A DNA stretch of 64,000 nt, taken from the NCBI RefSeq assembly GCF_020524035.2, contig NZ_CP129013.1, forward strand, positions 496,001-560,000. The letters run 5' to 3'. This DNA is from Bacillus carboniphilus. Lineage in GTDB: Bacteria > Bacillota > Bacilli > Bacillales > JAIVKR01. Under the pieces are notes generated by a model, which was not told the origin of the DNA, ran no database searches, and worked only from the letters and a program-made list of their open reading frames with translations. Position numbers and translations under genes: made by a program. Of the stretch, positions 1 to 9,209 are shown piece after piece; position 1 is the stretch's first letter; the number at the start of each line of letters is the position of its first letter.

Positions 1-471
1 GCTGATAATATGACAAAAATACAAAGAATTTTTTTTTGAAAAAGAGAAAGCAAGATTGAAATGGAATTCAAAGGAAGGATGTATTAGTGTTTAATCTGTT
101 CAAGATAAAATGTCAAAAGTAATTTCTTTGGAACTAATGATTAGTCAAATTGAAAGTGCGAAATCTTTTAAGAAAAGTCTAAGACTTTCAATATTTTGAG
201 AAAATAAGACATACTCCTTCCATGAATTCGTGCCTGCTTAAAATGTCTATTTTCTGTTTTTCATCCCCTTGATATAGGTCTGTAAAATATAAGACAACGA
301 CTCTTTCTTACTTACCCCAATTAAAATCTAATTGTCTGTTTATGCCTCTTTCATGAAGGAATTATTAGGGTGCTATTGAATAGTTTACTTATAAGAACTT
401 GTCTTCTATGTAGGATTGCTTTTAAAATGATTGCTTTAGGTTATAAATATTGGAGAAAAAGAAGGGATCAA
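1..471. other. Leader region without a supportable gene
   Basis: AT-rich stretch before the first gene. The only candidate is an 11-codon GTG reading frame near 89 after a purine-rich stretch, which is too short to claim. The frame of the following gene stays open upstream to about 370, but those extra codons lack a ribosome site and family similarity. I see no convincing promoter, repeat or RNA element here. Confidence 0.5.
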
Positions 472-1557
472 ATGAATATCTTTATAACAGGGTTTCCTGG
501 TTTTATTTCTGAGAGGTTAGTTGAAGAGCTTATTAAGGATGAGGACGTTGATCACATTTATTTGTTAGTCTTATCCCCAATGAAGCAAGAAGCAGAAAAG
601 ATATTAGCTAAACTGAATATAGGTGATCAGCAAGTAACCATCGTAGAAGGAGACATAACAAAGAAAAGGCTAGGAATAGAGGAGGGGCTGTTACATACGC
701 TCTATTCCACTGTTACGCATATTTACCACTTGGCAGCTATTTATGATCTTTCTGTTCCATTTGATTTGGCTTATCAAGTCAATGTGAATGGGACAAAAAA
801 CATGAATGATTTTGTCTATTCTCTTGAACGGTTAACTAAATACGTATATGTAAGTACAGCTTACGTGTCAGGGGAAAGAGAAGGAACTATATACGAAAAT
901 GAATTAGACCAAGGTCAAACGTTTAAGAACCATTATGAAGAAACGAAATATTTTGCAGAAAAAGAAGTGCAAACATTAGTTGCAGATGGATTACCAGTTA
1001 CAATTATAAGGCCTGGGATTGTAGTTGGGGATTCAAGGACAGGAGAAACAGCAAAGTTTGACGGTCCTTATTTTATCTTAAATATGTTTAGAAGAAGTTT
1101 GCTCCCGTTTCAACCAGATTTGGTATCAAGGAAGGAAGTAGAGTTTAATTTTATACCAGTTGATTACTTAGTAAAATCCCTTCTTGTAGTAGGGAAAGAT
1201 TATCAAGCAAATGGGCTAACTCTACATATCACCCATCCGAATCCTAAATCGATTCAATATGTCTTAAGAGAAATGCTAAAAATTTATTCAGGAAAGGATT
1301 TCAAAGGCAAATTACCTGTTCAAGCTGCTAAGCAACTTGTGAAAAATAAAAACGTAAGAAATCGTATAGGTATTCAAAAAGAAGCGATTGATTATTATCT
1401 TTATGATGTACATTATAACTGCCAACATGCAGAGGAAATCTTAAAGAAACATGATGTCACTTGTCCAGAAGTTCAAGAATTCTTGCCAAACTTAGTAGAA
1501 TACTACCGTCGTTACGCAGATGATACTAGTAAACAAGTGTATAATCGTTCGTATTGA
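472..1557 (+). CDS. SDR-family NAD(P)-dependent oxidoreductase (fatty acyl/thioester reductase-like)
   Basis: The protein of about 361 residues starts with a Rossmann dinucleotide site of the extended-SDR type (TGFPGFISERLV, a variant of TGxxGxxG). It has the expected catalytic triad region: STAYVSG, then YEETKYFAEK (the YxxxK motif). A later RPGIVVGDS segment is typical of the male-sterility/thioester-reductase branch (NAD_binding_4). The family reduces acyl thioesters or epimerises sugars; the substrate here cannot be told. I chose ATG 472 over the longer frame because GAAGGG lies just upstream and the Rossmann fold begins there. It stands alone, separated from the next gene by a riboswitch leader. 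Confidence 0.8.
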   Translation: MNIFITGFPGFISERLVEELIKDEDVDHIYLLVLSPMKQEAEKILAKLNIGDQQVTIVEGDITKKRLGIEEGLLHTLYSTVTHIYHLAAIYDLSVPFDLAYQVNVNGTKNMNDFVYSLERLTKYVYVSTAYVSGEREGTIYENELDQGQTFKNHYEETKYFAEKEVQTLVADGLPVTIIRPGIVVGDSRTGETAKFDGPYFILNMFRRSLLPFQPDLVSRKEVEFNFIPVDYLVKSLLVVGKDYQANGLTLHITHPNPKSIQYVLREMLKIYSGKDFKGKLPVQAAKQLVKNKNVRNRIGIQKEAIDYYLYDVHYNCQHAEEILKKHDVTCPEVQEFLPNLVEYYRRYADDTSKQVYNRSY

Positions 1558-1675
1558 ATTAATATAATTTTAAATGTGTAAATTTCCTTTGATGCCTACC
1601 ACTGAAGGAAGTTCTTGTTGACTTTTAAGACTTTTCCTATTAATCTATAAAAGTAGATTGATATTGTTCGGATTC

Positions 1676-1766
1676 CCACCAAAGGGGAGTAGCTGTCAAG
1701 AGATTCGTTTCTCTTGAAAACAAAGTCGTCAATTCATGGATAATCCATCGGCTTTGTTGACACTTT
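1676..1766 (+). ncRNA. yybP-ykoY manganese riboswitch aptamer
   Basis: The stretch beginning at 1681 contains the hallmark AAAGGGGAGTAGC, followed by the second conserved block from about 1726 (GTCGTCAATTCATGG, then CGGCTTTGTTGACA). Both match the yybP-ykoY family, which senses Mn2+ and activates expression of manganese export and TerC-family genes. It lies upstream of a TerC-family frame, as at B. subtilis ykoY. A terminator follows directly, fitting transcriptional control. A weak TTGACT at 1618 may belong to its promoter. Confidence 0.9.
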
Positions 1767-1776
1767 CGTGTTTTGC

Positions 1777-1809
1777 AAGACCTTTGCTCTATGGCAGAGG
1801 TCTTTTTTG
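1777..1809 (+). terminator. Riboswitch expression-platform terminator
   Basis: AAGACCTTTGC pairs with GCAGAGGTCTT with one mismatch around a short loop and is followed by a run of six T. It sits between the Mn2+ aptamer and the TerC-family start, so it is the likely switch: read through when Mn2+ is bound. Confidence 0.85.
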
Positions 1810-1887
1810 TTTGTTATACACAATCTGCATGAAGGTTCTTGTCATGAATTCCGAATGGATTTGATTATAGAGAGGAGATCTTTTGTC

Positions 1888-2679
1888 TTGGAATTTACAT
1901 TACTATTAGAATATGGATGGGTATTACTTGTATTAATTTTTCTTGAAGGACTTCTTGCTGCTGATAATGCCCTCGTTATGGCTGTTATGGTTAAGCATTT
2001 ACCTTTATAGAAACAAAAGAAAGCACTATTTTATGGGTTAGCAGGAGCATTTATTTTTCGATTATCAGCGCTGTTTGCGATTTCATTTATTGTAGGAGTA
2101 TGGCAGGTTCAAGCGATTGGTGCAGCCTATTTACTGTTTATCTCCATTAATCACATAATTAAAACTTATAAACATAAGGAAGAAGAAACTGAAGAAAAGG
2201 AAAGAAAACAGTCCGGATTTTGGATGACTGTATTAAAAGTAGAAGTAGCAGATATTGCCTTTGCCGTTGATTCAATTTTGGCAGCTGTGGCCCTTGCTGT
2301 AGCTTTACCACCTACATCTCTTCCAGCCATCGGTGGTATGGATGGAGGACAATTCCTAGTCATTTTTGCAGGTGGATTTATGGGCGTTGTCATTATGCGC
2401 TTTGCAGCAAATCTGTTTGTAAGGCTATTAAGAAAGCGACCTCATTTAGAGACAGCAGCGTTTGCAATTGTTGGTTGGGTGGGTGTCAAGCTTTTGCTTA
2501 TGACACTTGCTCACCCTAATATCCATGTTATCTCGGAGCACTTTATCCATTCTATTTTATTTAAAGCGATCTTTTGGGGAGTATTACTTGTTATTGCTGT
2601 AGCTGGTTGGTTTTTATCAAGCCCTAATGTAGAAGAGGAGAATCATAAATCTAGCTCACAAGCAACCATTTCTCAATAA
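1888..2679 (+). pseudogene. ykoY: TerC-family membrane protein (YkoY/MeeY-like), interrupted by an in-frame TAG
   Basis: TerC-family integral membrane proteins help supply or export Mn2+ and metalate exported enzymes (MeeY/YkoY in B. subtilis). The frame reads LEGLLAADNALVMAVMVKHLP, then a TAG at 2008-2010, then continues in the same frame without an indel: KQKKALFYGLAGAF and later VEVADIAFAVDSILAAVALA, both signature TerC blocks. TTG 1888 is the best start, ten bases after AGGAG. The stop replaces a variable residue after KHLPL. It could be a true nonsense mutation, a read error, or tolerated by suppression. There is no internal start with a good ribosome site soon after the stop. The Mn2+ riboswitch upstream is intact. 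Confidence 0.85.
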
Positions 2680-2690
2680 TCATATTTATT

Positions 2691-2727
2691 TAAGAGAACC
2701 TCTAGTTTAAAAGAGGTTCTTTTTTGA
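2691..2727 (+). terminator. Terminator after the TerC-family gene
   Basis: AAGAGAACCTCT and AGAGGTTCTTTTTT form a strong stem with a short AT-rich loop and a T tract, ten or so bases after the TerC stop. Confidence 0.85.
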
Positions 2728-2859
2728 GTTTTATAGGTGAATATACCTATTTTCAGATAGTGAGTCTTCTTTCCTGTTTTTCTTTCAAAGGTTTGAATTC
2801 AAAATATAAAGAGTCTATGATAAGAAGAAATAATGAAAGAGTAAAACAGGGAGGATACC

Positions 2860-3588
2860 ATGCCTTACACTGTAATTGGTCTGGATGAATCTGTTGAGCA
2901 AACGGTTAGTCTTATTCAAGATGGAGACAAGTTTAGACAAAATCTATTAATTTCCCAATTTAAACCTTTTGTTGCTAAGACTGTTTCGCAAGTTTGTAAG
3001 CGTTATATAAGAGAACAAGACGATGAATATAGTATTGGGTTGATTGCTTTTAATGAAGCTATTGAAAAGTATACGACAGAAAAAGGTGGATCATTGTTAT
3101 CATTTGCCCAAGTCATAATTAAAAGAAAAGTCATTGACTTTATTCGAAAAGAAGCGAAAACGAAAAAAAGTTCACACTATACTCTGTCCGAAGATGAAAA
3201 TCAAAATAGCCTCATTGAGACTCAATTATCTATGGAAGAATACGAGGTGGAAAGAGAAGCTAAAAAACGTAAAGAAGAAATGGTCTTATTCAAAGAAAAT
3301 TTAAAGCCTTTCAATTTGAGTATTAAAGATCTCGTTAAGTATTCACCAAAACATGCTGATGCAAGAAAAAATGCTATTTTAGTTGCTATAGCGATTACTC
3401 AAAATCAAGAATTACAAAATTATTTGTTTGAGAAGAAAAAGCTTCCTATTAATTGTCTGCAAAATAATGTATTGGTGAGTCGTAAAACTATTGAGCGTAA
3501 TCGAAAATATATCATCGCAATGACCATTATTTTAACGGGTGACTACCTTTATTTAAATGACTATTTAAAAGGAGTGCTCCAAACATGA
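2860..3588 (+). CDS. sigI: RNA polymerase sigma factor SigI
   Basis: A protein of 242 residues of the SigI class, an alternative sigma factor used for heat and cell-envelope stress. The region-2-like stretch is highly typical: KPFVAKTVSQVCKRYI, then DDEYSIGLIAFNEAIEKY and SLLSFAQVIIKRKVIDFIRK. The C-terminal half contains SRKTIERNRKYI, the conserved DNA-binding part of SigI proteins. AGGGAGG precedes ATG 2860. The stop overlaps the start of the next gene (ATGA), so the two are translationally coupled, as for sigI-rsgI elsewhere. SigI is normally held by the membrane anti-sigma factor RsgI encoded next door. Confidence 0.93.
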   Translation: MPYTVIGLDESVEQTVSLIQDGDKFRQNLLISQFKPFVAKTVSQVCKRYIREQDDEYSIGLIAFNEAIEKYTTEKGGSLLSFAQVIIKRKVIDFIRKEAKTKKSSHYTLSEDENQNSLIETQLSMEEYEVEREAKKRKEEMVLFKENLKPFNLSIKDLVKYSPKHADARKNAILVAIAITQNQELQNYLFEKKKLPINCLQNNVLVSRKTIERNRKYIIAMTIILTGDYLYLNDYLKGVLQT

Positions 3589-3797
3589 GAAAGGGCATTG
3601 TTGTTGAAATGTCTAAGAAAGAGGTTATTTTGTTAACTCGAGAAGGACAATTTCTTAAGAGAAAAATAGAGAAAAGGTCTTATCGATTAGGTGAAGAAGT
3701 AGATATTCTTAATGAAAAATGGAAGCCTTTCTATTTTTTGATTATTTCGATATTCCTTTTTATCTTTGTATTTCTTGGTGAAATGGTTCTTTTTTGA
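3585..3797 (+). CDS. rsgI: Short RsgI-type anti-sigma-I factor
   Basis: Seventy residues: an RsgI N-terminal domain (MRKGIVVEMSKKEVILLT, about residues 1-50) followed by one membrane segment at about 50-68, and then the protein ends. B. subtilis RsgI, from memory, is several times longer, with a large outside domain after the same membrane segment. Here a stop codon and then a strong terminator follow, and I see no continuation in another frame, so the short form looks genuine. It overlaps sigI by four bases. It should still bind SigI but lacks an extracellular sensor. Confidence 0.85.
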   Translation: MRKGIVVEMSKKEVILLTREGQFLKRKIEKRSYRLGEEVDILNEKWKPFYFLIISIFLFIFVFLGEMVLF

Positions 3798-3815
3798 AGG
3801 TAAAAGTGGTTAACA

Positions 3816-3849
3816 AAGTCTCTAGGAGGATTTTCCTAGAGACTTCATT
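3816..3849. terminator. Bidirectional terminator between rsgI and the SASP gene
   Basis: AAGTCTCTAGGA and TCCTAGAGACTT form a near-perfect stem. It lies between two convergent genes and can serve both. Confidence 0.8.
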
Positions 3850-3857
3850 CTTAAGCC

Positions 3858-4061
3858 TTACTGATTTTGCTGTTGATTAGACAATTGACTTTGAGATTGA
3901 GCAACTAATCGTTTCGTTATTTCTCCACCAACAGATCCGTTGCTTCTAGCAGCTGAATCAGGACTTAAGTTCACACCAAATTCTTCGGCTACTTCCATTT
4001 TAAATTGATTTAAAGCAGCTTCTACTCCAGGGACCACTAGTTGATTCGAACCTCTAGCCAT
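3858..4061 (-). CDS. sspD: Alpha/beta-type small acid-soluble spore protein
   Basis: Sixty-seven residues with the diagnostic alpha/beta SASP blocks: the N-terminal half ends with [11 protein letters not shown], followed by [17 protein letters not shown]. These proteins coat spore DNA and shield it from UV and are degraded by the GPR protease at germination; the EEFGV region is where the cut is expected. GTGGAGTG lies upstream of the ATG. Its place after sigI-rsgI matches B. subtilis sspD. The C-terminus is a short glutamine-rich tail. Expression would be SigG-type late in the forespore, but I could not define a convincing SigG promoter. Confidence 0.93.
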   Translation of the reverse strand: MARGSNQLVVPGVEAALNQFKMEVAEEFGVNLSPDSAARSNGSVGGEITKRLVAQSQSQLSNQQQNQ

Positions 4062-4192
4062 TAATAATCACTCCACTTCATTACATCTATAAATTGTATA
4101 TTTAAATTCTTTCTGTTTAGACAATCGAGTTTACTTTTAGGATAACCTGTTTTACTTGCTCTATGAATTGTAATTATTTCAAATCTAATATA

Positions 4193-7100
4193 TTAATCCG
4201 TTAGATTTTCCACTTTTCTCATTTTTGCTACGACAATGTAAAAGGCGGGAACGATGATGAGAGTTAAAATGGTTGAGAAAAAAACTCCTGAAACGATACT
4301 AATGGCTAAAGGTTTAAATAATGGATCGTTACTTAAAGCAACAGGCATTAAGGCTGCTAAAGCCGTAAAAGCGGTTAATAAAATGGGTCTAATTCTTGCT
4401 CTTCCAGCCTCAATGACCGCCTCATTTATTCCCAATCCTGCTTTAAGTCTTTGTTCAATAAATTCGAAAAGGACAACTGCGTTTCGAACGACAATACCAG
4501 CTAATGAAACTATTCCCATTGTTGCCATAAAGCTAAAGGGTGTTTGAGTGACGAAAAGTCCAGCTACGGCTCCAGCAATTGCTAAGTATACAGAACCTAA
4601 AACTAAGAAAGGAATGGATAAGGAATTGAACTGGAATGCGATCGTAATGAAAATTAAGATCATGACAATTGCAAATAATAGAGTGATTTCTACAAAAAAC
4701 TGTGTTTGACTCTCGTTTTCTCCCCCAATTGTGAGTTGAACGTTTTCATCCATATTTCCTCTGGTATTATTGATTAGTTTCTCAACATCTTCTTCAAATG
4801 ACTCTGAGTCACCCGGATAAGCTTTAATCGTTATCGTCTTCTCTCCGTTCTTATGCGGAATGGTCTCATAAGATTGGATCGTTTCCTTTGTTACGAACTG
4901 ATCTAATGAAATACTATTGAAATCTCCATTCGCTTTTTGAACTGGGATTGTTAAGGCGTTTAAATCCACTTCCTTTTTATGGATATTTGTATCCTGCTTA
5001 AGAACTAAATCGATTTGATTCGTTTTGGTTTGAAAGCTTCCGAGAGGAATTCCTTCAGTTGCTAACCGTATTTGATCACTAATCGCTTTTGCGCTAGAGG
5101 AAGACTCTGCTAGCTTGTCACGATCATACGTATAAAGGTACGTATCTGTAGGTTCCTTTACGTTATCAATAATGAGCCCATTATCAATTTCACCAATGTC
5201 TTCTTTTAGTTGGTCTCTAACTTCTATTAGTTTTCCGAAATCATCCCCCTCAATGTCCACCGTTACAGGTGCGCCTACTGGAGGACCTTGAACAATGGTG
5301 TCTAAGAAGATTTCCGCCTGTTGATATTTCTCTCTTATTGGACTGGTGTTTTCTTCAATGAATTGAGTGGCTGTTAACGATTCATTATCAACTCGAATGA
5401 CTAGTTGCCCCGTATTATCACCTGGATTTGTTATGGAGGAACTAAATAGGTTAGGTACGCCTGAACCAGCAAAAATCGAAGTTTCTTCTATTCCCTGTTT
5501 ATTTTTTAGATCGTTTTCTAAATCCGTTAATAATGCAAATGTTTCTTCTAACGTTGTGTCAGTAGGAGTTGTTACGGAAATAACTACTTCTTGTTTATTG
5601 GCTGCCGGAAAGAATTCAAAAGGAACAAAGGCACTTAATCCAAAAATTGCTGTCGATAAAATAAGTCCACTTATACCAAACATAATCGGTTTTTTTGTTA
5701 CTTTTTTCAATAGAACATCTGCATAGAAATCAGCTAACTTTTTTAAAGGTTTTCCTAATAATCCAGGTTCTTTTTTGGAGATTTTCTTTTTTCTTTTATT
5801 GATCTGATATTGATAAACAGGAACTAATGTCAACGAAATAATCATAGAAGCAACAATGGTTAAAATTAAAACGGTAGGTAATGATCGAATAAACGAGCCA
5901 TTTGAGCCTGACAAGAATGTTAAAGGTAAAAATGCAAATACAACGGCCAGTGTTGAGGTGACAATCGATCCCCATACTTCCTGTACGCCTGTTTTTGTGG
6001 CTTGAAGCAAGTTTTTTTGTCCTGTCATTTTATATTGCCTCAAAATATTGTCATTCACCACGATTGCATCATCAACAAGAATACCTAACGCGACAATCAG
6101 TCCAATTACAGATATTTGGTTTAAGTCAATATTAAGAAAAGGTAAAGGTAGCAAACCTAATGTAATGGAAATTGGAATCGCAAGTGAAACAATAAAGGCT
6201 CCGCCAATGGTTAACCCTAGAGTTGTTATAATAATTACGGCTAAAACAGCGACACTTGCCTCTTTTATTAAACTAGAAAATATTGAATCGACATCGGCTT
6301 TTTGAGAGTAATATGAAATCATTTCTATATTTGATGGTAAATTTACTTCTGTTTTAATTAAATTATTTACTTCGTTGTATATAGTAGGAATATCTAATCC
6401 AGGTTTAATATTAATAGTGATTGAATAAGCGGGTTTTCCTTCATATGAAACAATATCTTTAAGGGTTTCTTCCTCTAATCGAAATGTCCCTACATTGGAT
6501 AATTGGATTGTATTTTGTGTAGTTGGGGAGTAAAGCCTAATGTTTTCAATGTCAGAAATATCGGTATAATGATCGAGGGTGAGTCGTGTACTCCCTTTTT
6601 CTCCAAGAGGAGTCGTGTTATACTCTTTTTGAATGGAATTAATAATTGTCCCAACATTTAAACCGTATTTAGCTAATGATTCTTGGTTAAGGTCAAAAGC
6701 TGCCTGCTCGTTTTCAAACCCTTTAATTACCACATTTGCAACGCCATCAATTTCTTCAACAGATGAAGCTAAGTCTTTAATTTTGTCTTGTGAACCTTTT
6801 AAGTCTGAAAAGCTATTTGCGGTGAACAAATAGGATGCAACTGGTACATTTCCAAATTGGTTATTAATCGTTGGTTCAAGTGTTTCCTCTGGTAATGAGT
6901 CCTTTACCTGATTTATTTCTTGTTGCAAGACTGTTGTAAAGTCATCAAAATTCACTTGATCTTCTACTTCTATAATGATGTTGGAAAATTCGGTAGATGA
7001 AGTGGAGGAATATTCTTCAATTCCCTGCATATCTGAAAATCTCTTTTCCAATATATTGGTCACTTCCGTTTCAACTCGCTGGGCATCTGCGCCAGGATAG

Positions 7101-7243
7101 ACAGTCGAAATGGCCATAATATTAGGAGTAAATTCAGGAAGTTCTCTTTTTGGAAGTTGAAAAAATAAATAGCCTCCTGCAAGTGTAATTGCAAAGTATA
7201 GCAGAATGATCAGTTTGCCCCTTTTTAAAAAACGTTCAAACAT
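4193..7243 (-). CDS. RND-family efflux transporter permease (SwrC/HAE1-like)
   Basis: About 1016 residues with the full RND layout: one N-terminal membrane helix, a large outside loop beginning LPEFTPNIMAISTVYPGADA, a block of helices around residues 330-520 containing the TM4 motif GILVDDAIVVNDN, a second loop, and a second helix block ending near the C-terminus. It resembles single-component Gram-positive RND pumps such as SwrC, which export amphipathic compounds. I start it at ATG 7243 (AGGGGGAG just upstream) rather than 33 bases earlier in the frame. No adaptor or TetR gene is adjacent. A perfect 24-bp palindrome overlaps the start of transcription. Confidence 0.92.
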   Translation of the reverse strand: MFERFLKRGKLIILLYFAITLAGGYLFFQLPKRELPEFTPNIMAISTVYPGADAQRVETEVTNILEKRFSDMQGIEEYSSTSSTEFSNIIIEVEDQVNFDDFTTVLQQEINQVKDSLPEETLEPTINNQFGNVPVASYLFTANSFSDLKGSQDKIKDLASSVEEIDGVANVVIKGFENEQAAFDLNQESLAKYGLNVGTIINSIQKEYNTTPLGEKGSTRLTLDHYTDISDIENIRLYSPTTQNTIQLSNVGTFRLEEETLKDIVSYEGKPAYSITINIKPGLDIPTIYNEVNNLIKTEVNLPSNIEMISYYSQKADVDSIFSSLIKEASVAVLAVIIITTLGLTIGGAFIVSLAIPISITLGLLPLPFLNIDLNQISVIGLIVALGILVDDAIVVNDNILRQYKMTGQKNLLQATKTGVQEVWGSIVTSTLAVVFAFLPLTFLSGSNGSFIRSLPTVLILTIVASMIISLTLVPVYQYQINKRKKKISKKEPGLLGKPLKKLADFYADVLLKKVTKKPIMFGISGLILSTAIFGLSAFVPFEFFPAANKQEVVISVTTPTDTTLEETFALLTDLENDLKNKQGIEETSIFAGSGVPNLFSSSITNPGDNTGQLVIRVDNESLTATQFIEENTSPIREKYQQAEIFLDTIVQGPPVGAPVTVDIEGDDFGKLIEVRDQLKEDIGEIDNGLIIDNVKEPTDTYLYTYDRDKLAESSSSAKAISDQIRLATEGIPLGSFQTKTNQIDLVLKQDTNIHKKEVDLNALTIPVQKANGDFNSISLDQFVTKETIQSYETIPHKNGEKTITIKAYPGDSESFEEDVEKLINNTRGNMDENVQLTIGGENESQTQFFVEITLLFAIVMILIFITIAFQFNSLSIPFLVLGSVYLAIAGAVAGLFVTQTPFSFMATMGIVSLAGIVVRNAVVLFEFIEQRLKAGLGINEAVIEAGRARIRPILLTAFTALAALMPVALSNDPLFKPLAISIVSGVFFSTILTLIIVPAFYIVVAKMRKVENLTD

Positions 7244-7265
7244 GTTTCTCCCCCTATCTCGATAA

Positions 7266-7289
7266 AATTTAGTCAAATTTGACTAAATT
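7266..7289. promoter_or_regulatory. 24-bp perfect palindromic operator of the RND gene
   Basis: AATTTAGTCAAA followed by its exact reverse complement TTTGACTAAATT. On the minus strand it directly follows an extended -10 (TGGTATAGT; TATAGT lies at 7291-7296), so a bound repressor would block initiation. The shape suits a TetR- or MarR-type regulator. No such gene is next to it, so the regulator is probably encoded elsewhere. Confidence 0.8.
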
Positions 7290-7337
7290 AACTATACCAC
7301 ACTTTCTTAATGTATTCATGTTATAAAATTGTAAAAA

Positions 7338-7370
7338 ATAAAGCTCATTCATCATGAATGAGCTTTATTT
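7338..7370 (-). terminator. Terminator at the 3' end of ykrK
   Basis: AATAAAGCTCATTCAT pairs with ATGAATGAGCTTTATT around a one-base centre. It overlaps the ykrK stop codon; A and T tracts on both sides make it usable in either direction. Confidence 0.75.
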
Positions 7371-8042
7371 AAAATAACAGTTGTAATAGATTAATGCTTT
7401 TCTTTGTATGTGAGAGGAAAGGACAGAGAGAACAGTAATGGAGATAATGTGCCTGATTGTCATCTTCTCTTTCGATGTAAGGATGGTAATTTGTTCTAAA
7501 TTATAATTTACGATTTCATCTATTTTAGCCTCCAAGGATGGCTCGGAAAAATGAATAATTTTTACATCTTTCAAATGATCAAGAGCTAAAGCGTATTGCT
7601 CGTAAAAAAAGAGGGGACTTAATAAATCGTCACTTCGATCTGATAAAGTATTAAATACAAAAGAAAGAAGATGTCGTATGGCTTCAAAATCTAAAGTCGC
7701 CTTTAAATCTCGAACGACTAACAAAAGTGCAGCCTGTTCAATCGAATATTTTTTTCCTAGTTCTGGTGATCCAATTACTTCTTTTACGTCTCGTTTAATC
7801 CAGTTTTGAACGGAGGTAGATTTTAAAGATGTTAGTTCACATAAATTACCTAATGAAACAATGTCATTCGTCGATAGTCCAAAAGGTTGTTTTGGTTTTT
7901 TTCGTTCAAATCTCAACAAAAATTCAGGAAGTCCTTTTTGAATTTGGTTTTGTAAGATAGAACGAGGTGTTTCATGAAGCTCACCTTTTAACGAGCGAAG
8001 TAATCTTGCCATTGTTTTTCGGTTGATTTGATATTCCTCCAT
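7365..8042 (-). CDS. ykrK: DUF1836 transcriptional regulator, YkrK-like
   Basis: About 225 residues with a DUF1836 domain at roughly 85-190: a DNA-binding-like segment (LTSLKSTSVQNWIKRDVKEVI, of MerR-like appearance) followed by KKYSIEQAALLLVVRDLKA. In B. subtilis ykrK lies next to htpX and its product represses htpX; the same divergent arrangement is seen here, 190 bases apart. I chose the second in-frame ATG because GGAGG lies five bases before it. The last stretch (about 190-210) is hydrophobic. Function is inferred from family and position. Confidence 0.8.
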   Translation of the reverse strand: MEEYQINRKTMARLLRSLKGELHETPRSILQNQIQKGLPEFLLRFERKKPKQPFGLSTNDIVSLGNLCELTSLKSTSVQNWIKRDVKEVIGSPELGKKYSIEQAALLLVVRDLKATLDFEAIRHLLSFVFNTLSDRSDDLLSPLFFYEQYALALDHLKDVKIIHFSEPSLEAKIDEIVNYNLEQITILTSKEKMTIRHIISITVLSVLSSHIQRKALIYYNCYFK

Positions 8043-8154
8043 AGTAGCCTCCATTTCTTAGGACGAGGAATGTTTTTTTGCTTTTCTATTTCTGTCCATG
8101 AATCTATATGTAAATATTTTTACAAACTGTTTATGTGATTTAAAGGTTTTATAC

Positions 8155-8212
8155 TTGCTATTTTAACAATTCCTAACTATAATTCATATTATAATATAAG
8201 TTCAAATGAACT
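8155..8212 (+). promoter_or_regulatory. htpX promoter with inverted repeat
   Basis: TTGCTA (8155-8160), seventeen bases, then a perfect TATAAT (8178-8183): a strong SigA-type promoter. Just downstream, AGTTCA-AA-TGAACT (8199-8212) is a perfect 6-bp inverted repeat near the expected start of transcription and is a candidate operator for the divergent YkrK-like regulator. Confidence 0.75.
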
Positions 8213-8232
8213 CAAAATTTCTGGAGGTAGAA

Positions 8233-9108
8233 ATGGCAAAACGAATTTCATTACTGATACTTACCAATGTTTTGGTATTAACCACAATTGGAATCGTGTT
8301 ATCTTTGATTGGTTTTTCTGGATACGTTGATGGACAAGGAAATTTAATGATTGGACCATTATTAGTATTTAGTTTAGTAATCGGTTTTAGTGGATCTTTT
8401 ATTTCACTTCTAATCTCAAGATGGATGGCAAAAAAAATGATGGGGGTTCAAGTTTTAAACCCTGATGATCAGCTTTCCCCAATGGAGCGCCAATTAGTTG
8501 ATCGTGTTCACCGTTTAGCTAGAGCCGCTGGAATGACTGTGATGCCAGAGGTAGGGATCTATCGTTCTCCAGAAGTCAATGCTTTTGCTACGGGCCCTTC
8601 TAAAAGACGATCACTCGTCGCCGTTTCAGAAGGACTATTAAATGAAATGGATGAAGATGCAGTAGAAGGAGTGTTAGCTCACGAGGTTGCTCATATCGTA
8701 AATGGAGATATGGTCACAATGACTATCCTGCAAGGAGTTGTCAATACCTTTGTAGTCTTTTTTGCAAGGATTGCGGCTTGGATCGTATCGAATTTTGTTA
8801 ATGAAGATTTAGCAGCGATTGTTCATTTTGTTGCAGTGTTAATTTTTCAAATTTTCTTCTCTATACTTGGTAGTCTCGTAGTTTTTGCATTCTCAAGATA
8901 TCGAGAGTTTCATGCAGATCGAGGAGGAGCGGATTTAGCAGGAAAGGATAAAATGATTCATGCTTTAGAATCCCTCAAACGCTATACGGAACGTATTGAT
9001 GATAGTCAGGATTCCTTAGCGACATTAAAAATTAGTGGGAAACGTTCAAGTATATTCTCAACACACCCAGATTTAAACGACAGAATAAGACGTTTAGAAG
9101 CAAAATAA
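8233..9108 (+). CDS. htpX: Membrane zinc metalloprotease HtpX
   Basis: M48-family protease that clears misfolded membrane proteins. About 291 residues: two N-terminal membrane helices (about 8-28 and 42-62), then the zinc site HEVAH ([14 protein letters not shown]), two more hydrophobic stretches, and the third zinc ligand region [16 protein letters not shown] 8233 follows GGAGG by six bases; the nine codons before it are not needed. Its own SigA-type promoter lies upstream and a terminator follows. Neighbour ykrK probably controls it. Confidence 0.95.
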   Translation: MAKRISLLILTNVLVLTTIGIVLSLIGFSGYVDGQGNLMIGPLLVFSLVIGFSGSFISLLISRWMAKKMMGVQVLNPDDQLSPMERQLVDRVHRLARAAGMTVMPEVGIYRSPEVNAFATGPSKRRSLVAVSEGLLNEMDEDAVEGVLAHEVAHIVNGDMVTMTILQGVVNTFVVFFARIAAWIVSNFVNEDLAAIVHFVAVLIFQIFFSILGSLVVFAFSRYREFHADRGGADLAGKDKMIHALESLKRYTERIDDSQDSLATLKISGKRSSIFSTHPDLNDRIRRLEAK

Positions 9109-9116
9109 AGATGATA

Positions 9117-9155
9117 AAAAAAAGATGAATTCGAATTGGAATTCATCTTTTTTCA
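9117..9155 (+). terminator. Terminator after htpX
   Basis: AAAAGATGAATTC and GAATTCATCTTTT form a strong stem with a short loop, followed by T residues. Confidence 0.85.
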
Positions 9156-9209
9156 ATTATAGGGTGATTGCTGTATAATTACCTAAAACATAGAAATTCG
9201 GAGGGGTTT

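Noticed and set aside
4254-6833. Several plus-strand reading frames of 66-119 codons
   Set aside because: They lie opposite the RND transporter gene, lack ribosome sites and have no family pattern; they are antisense shadows.
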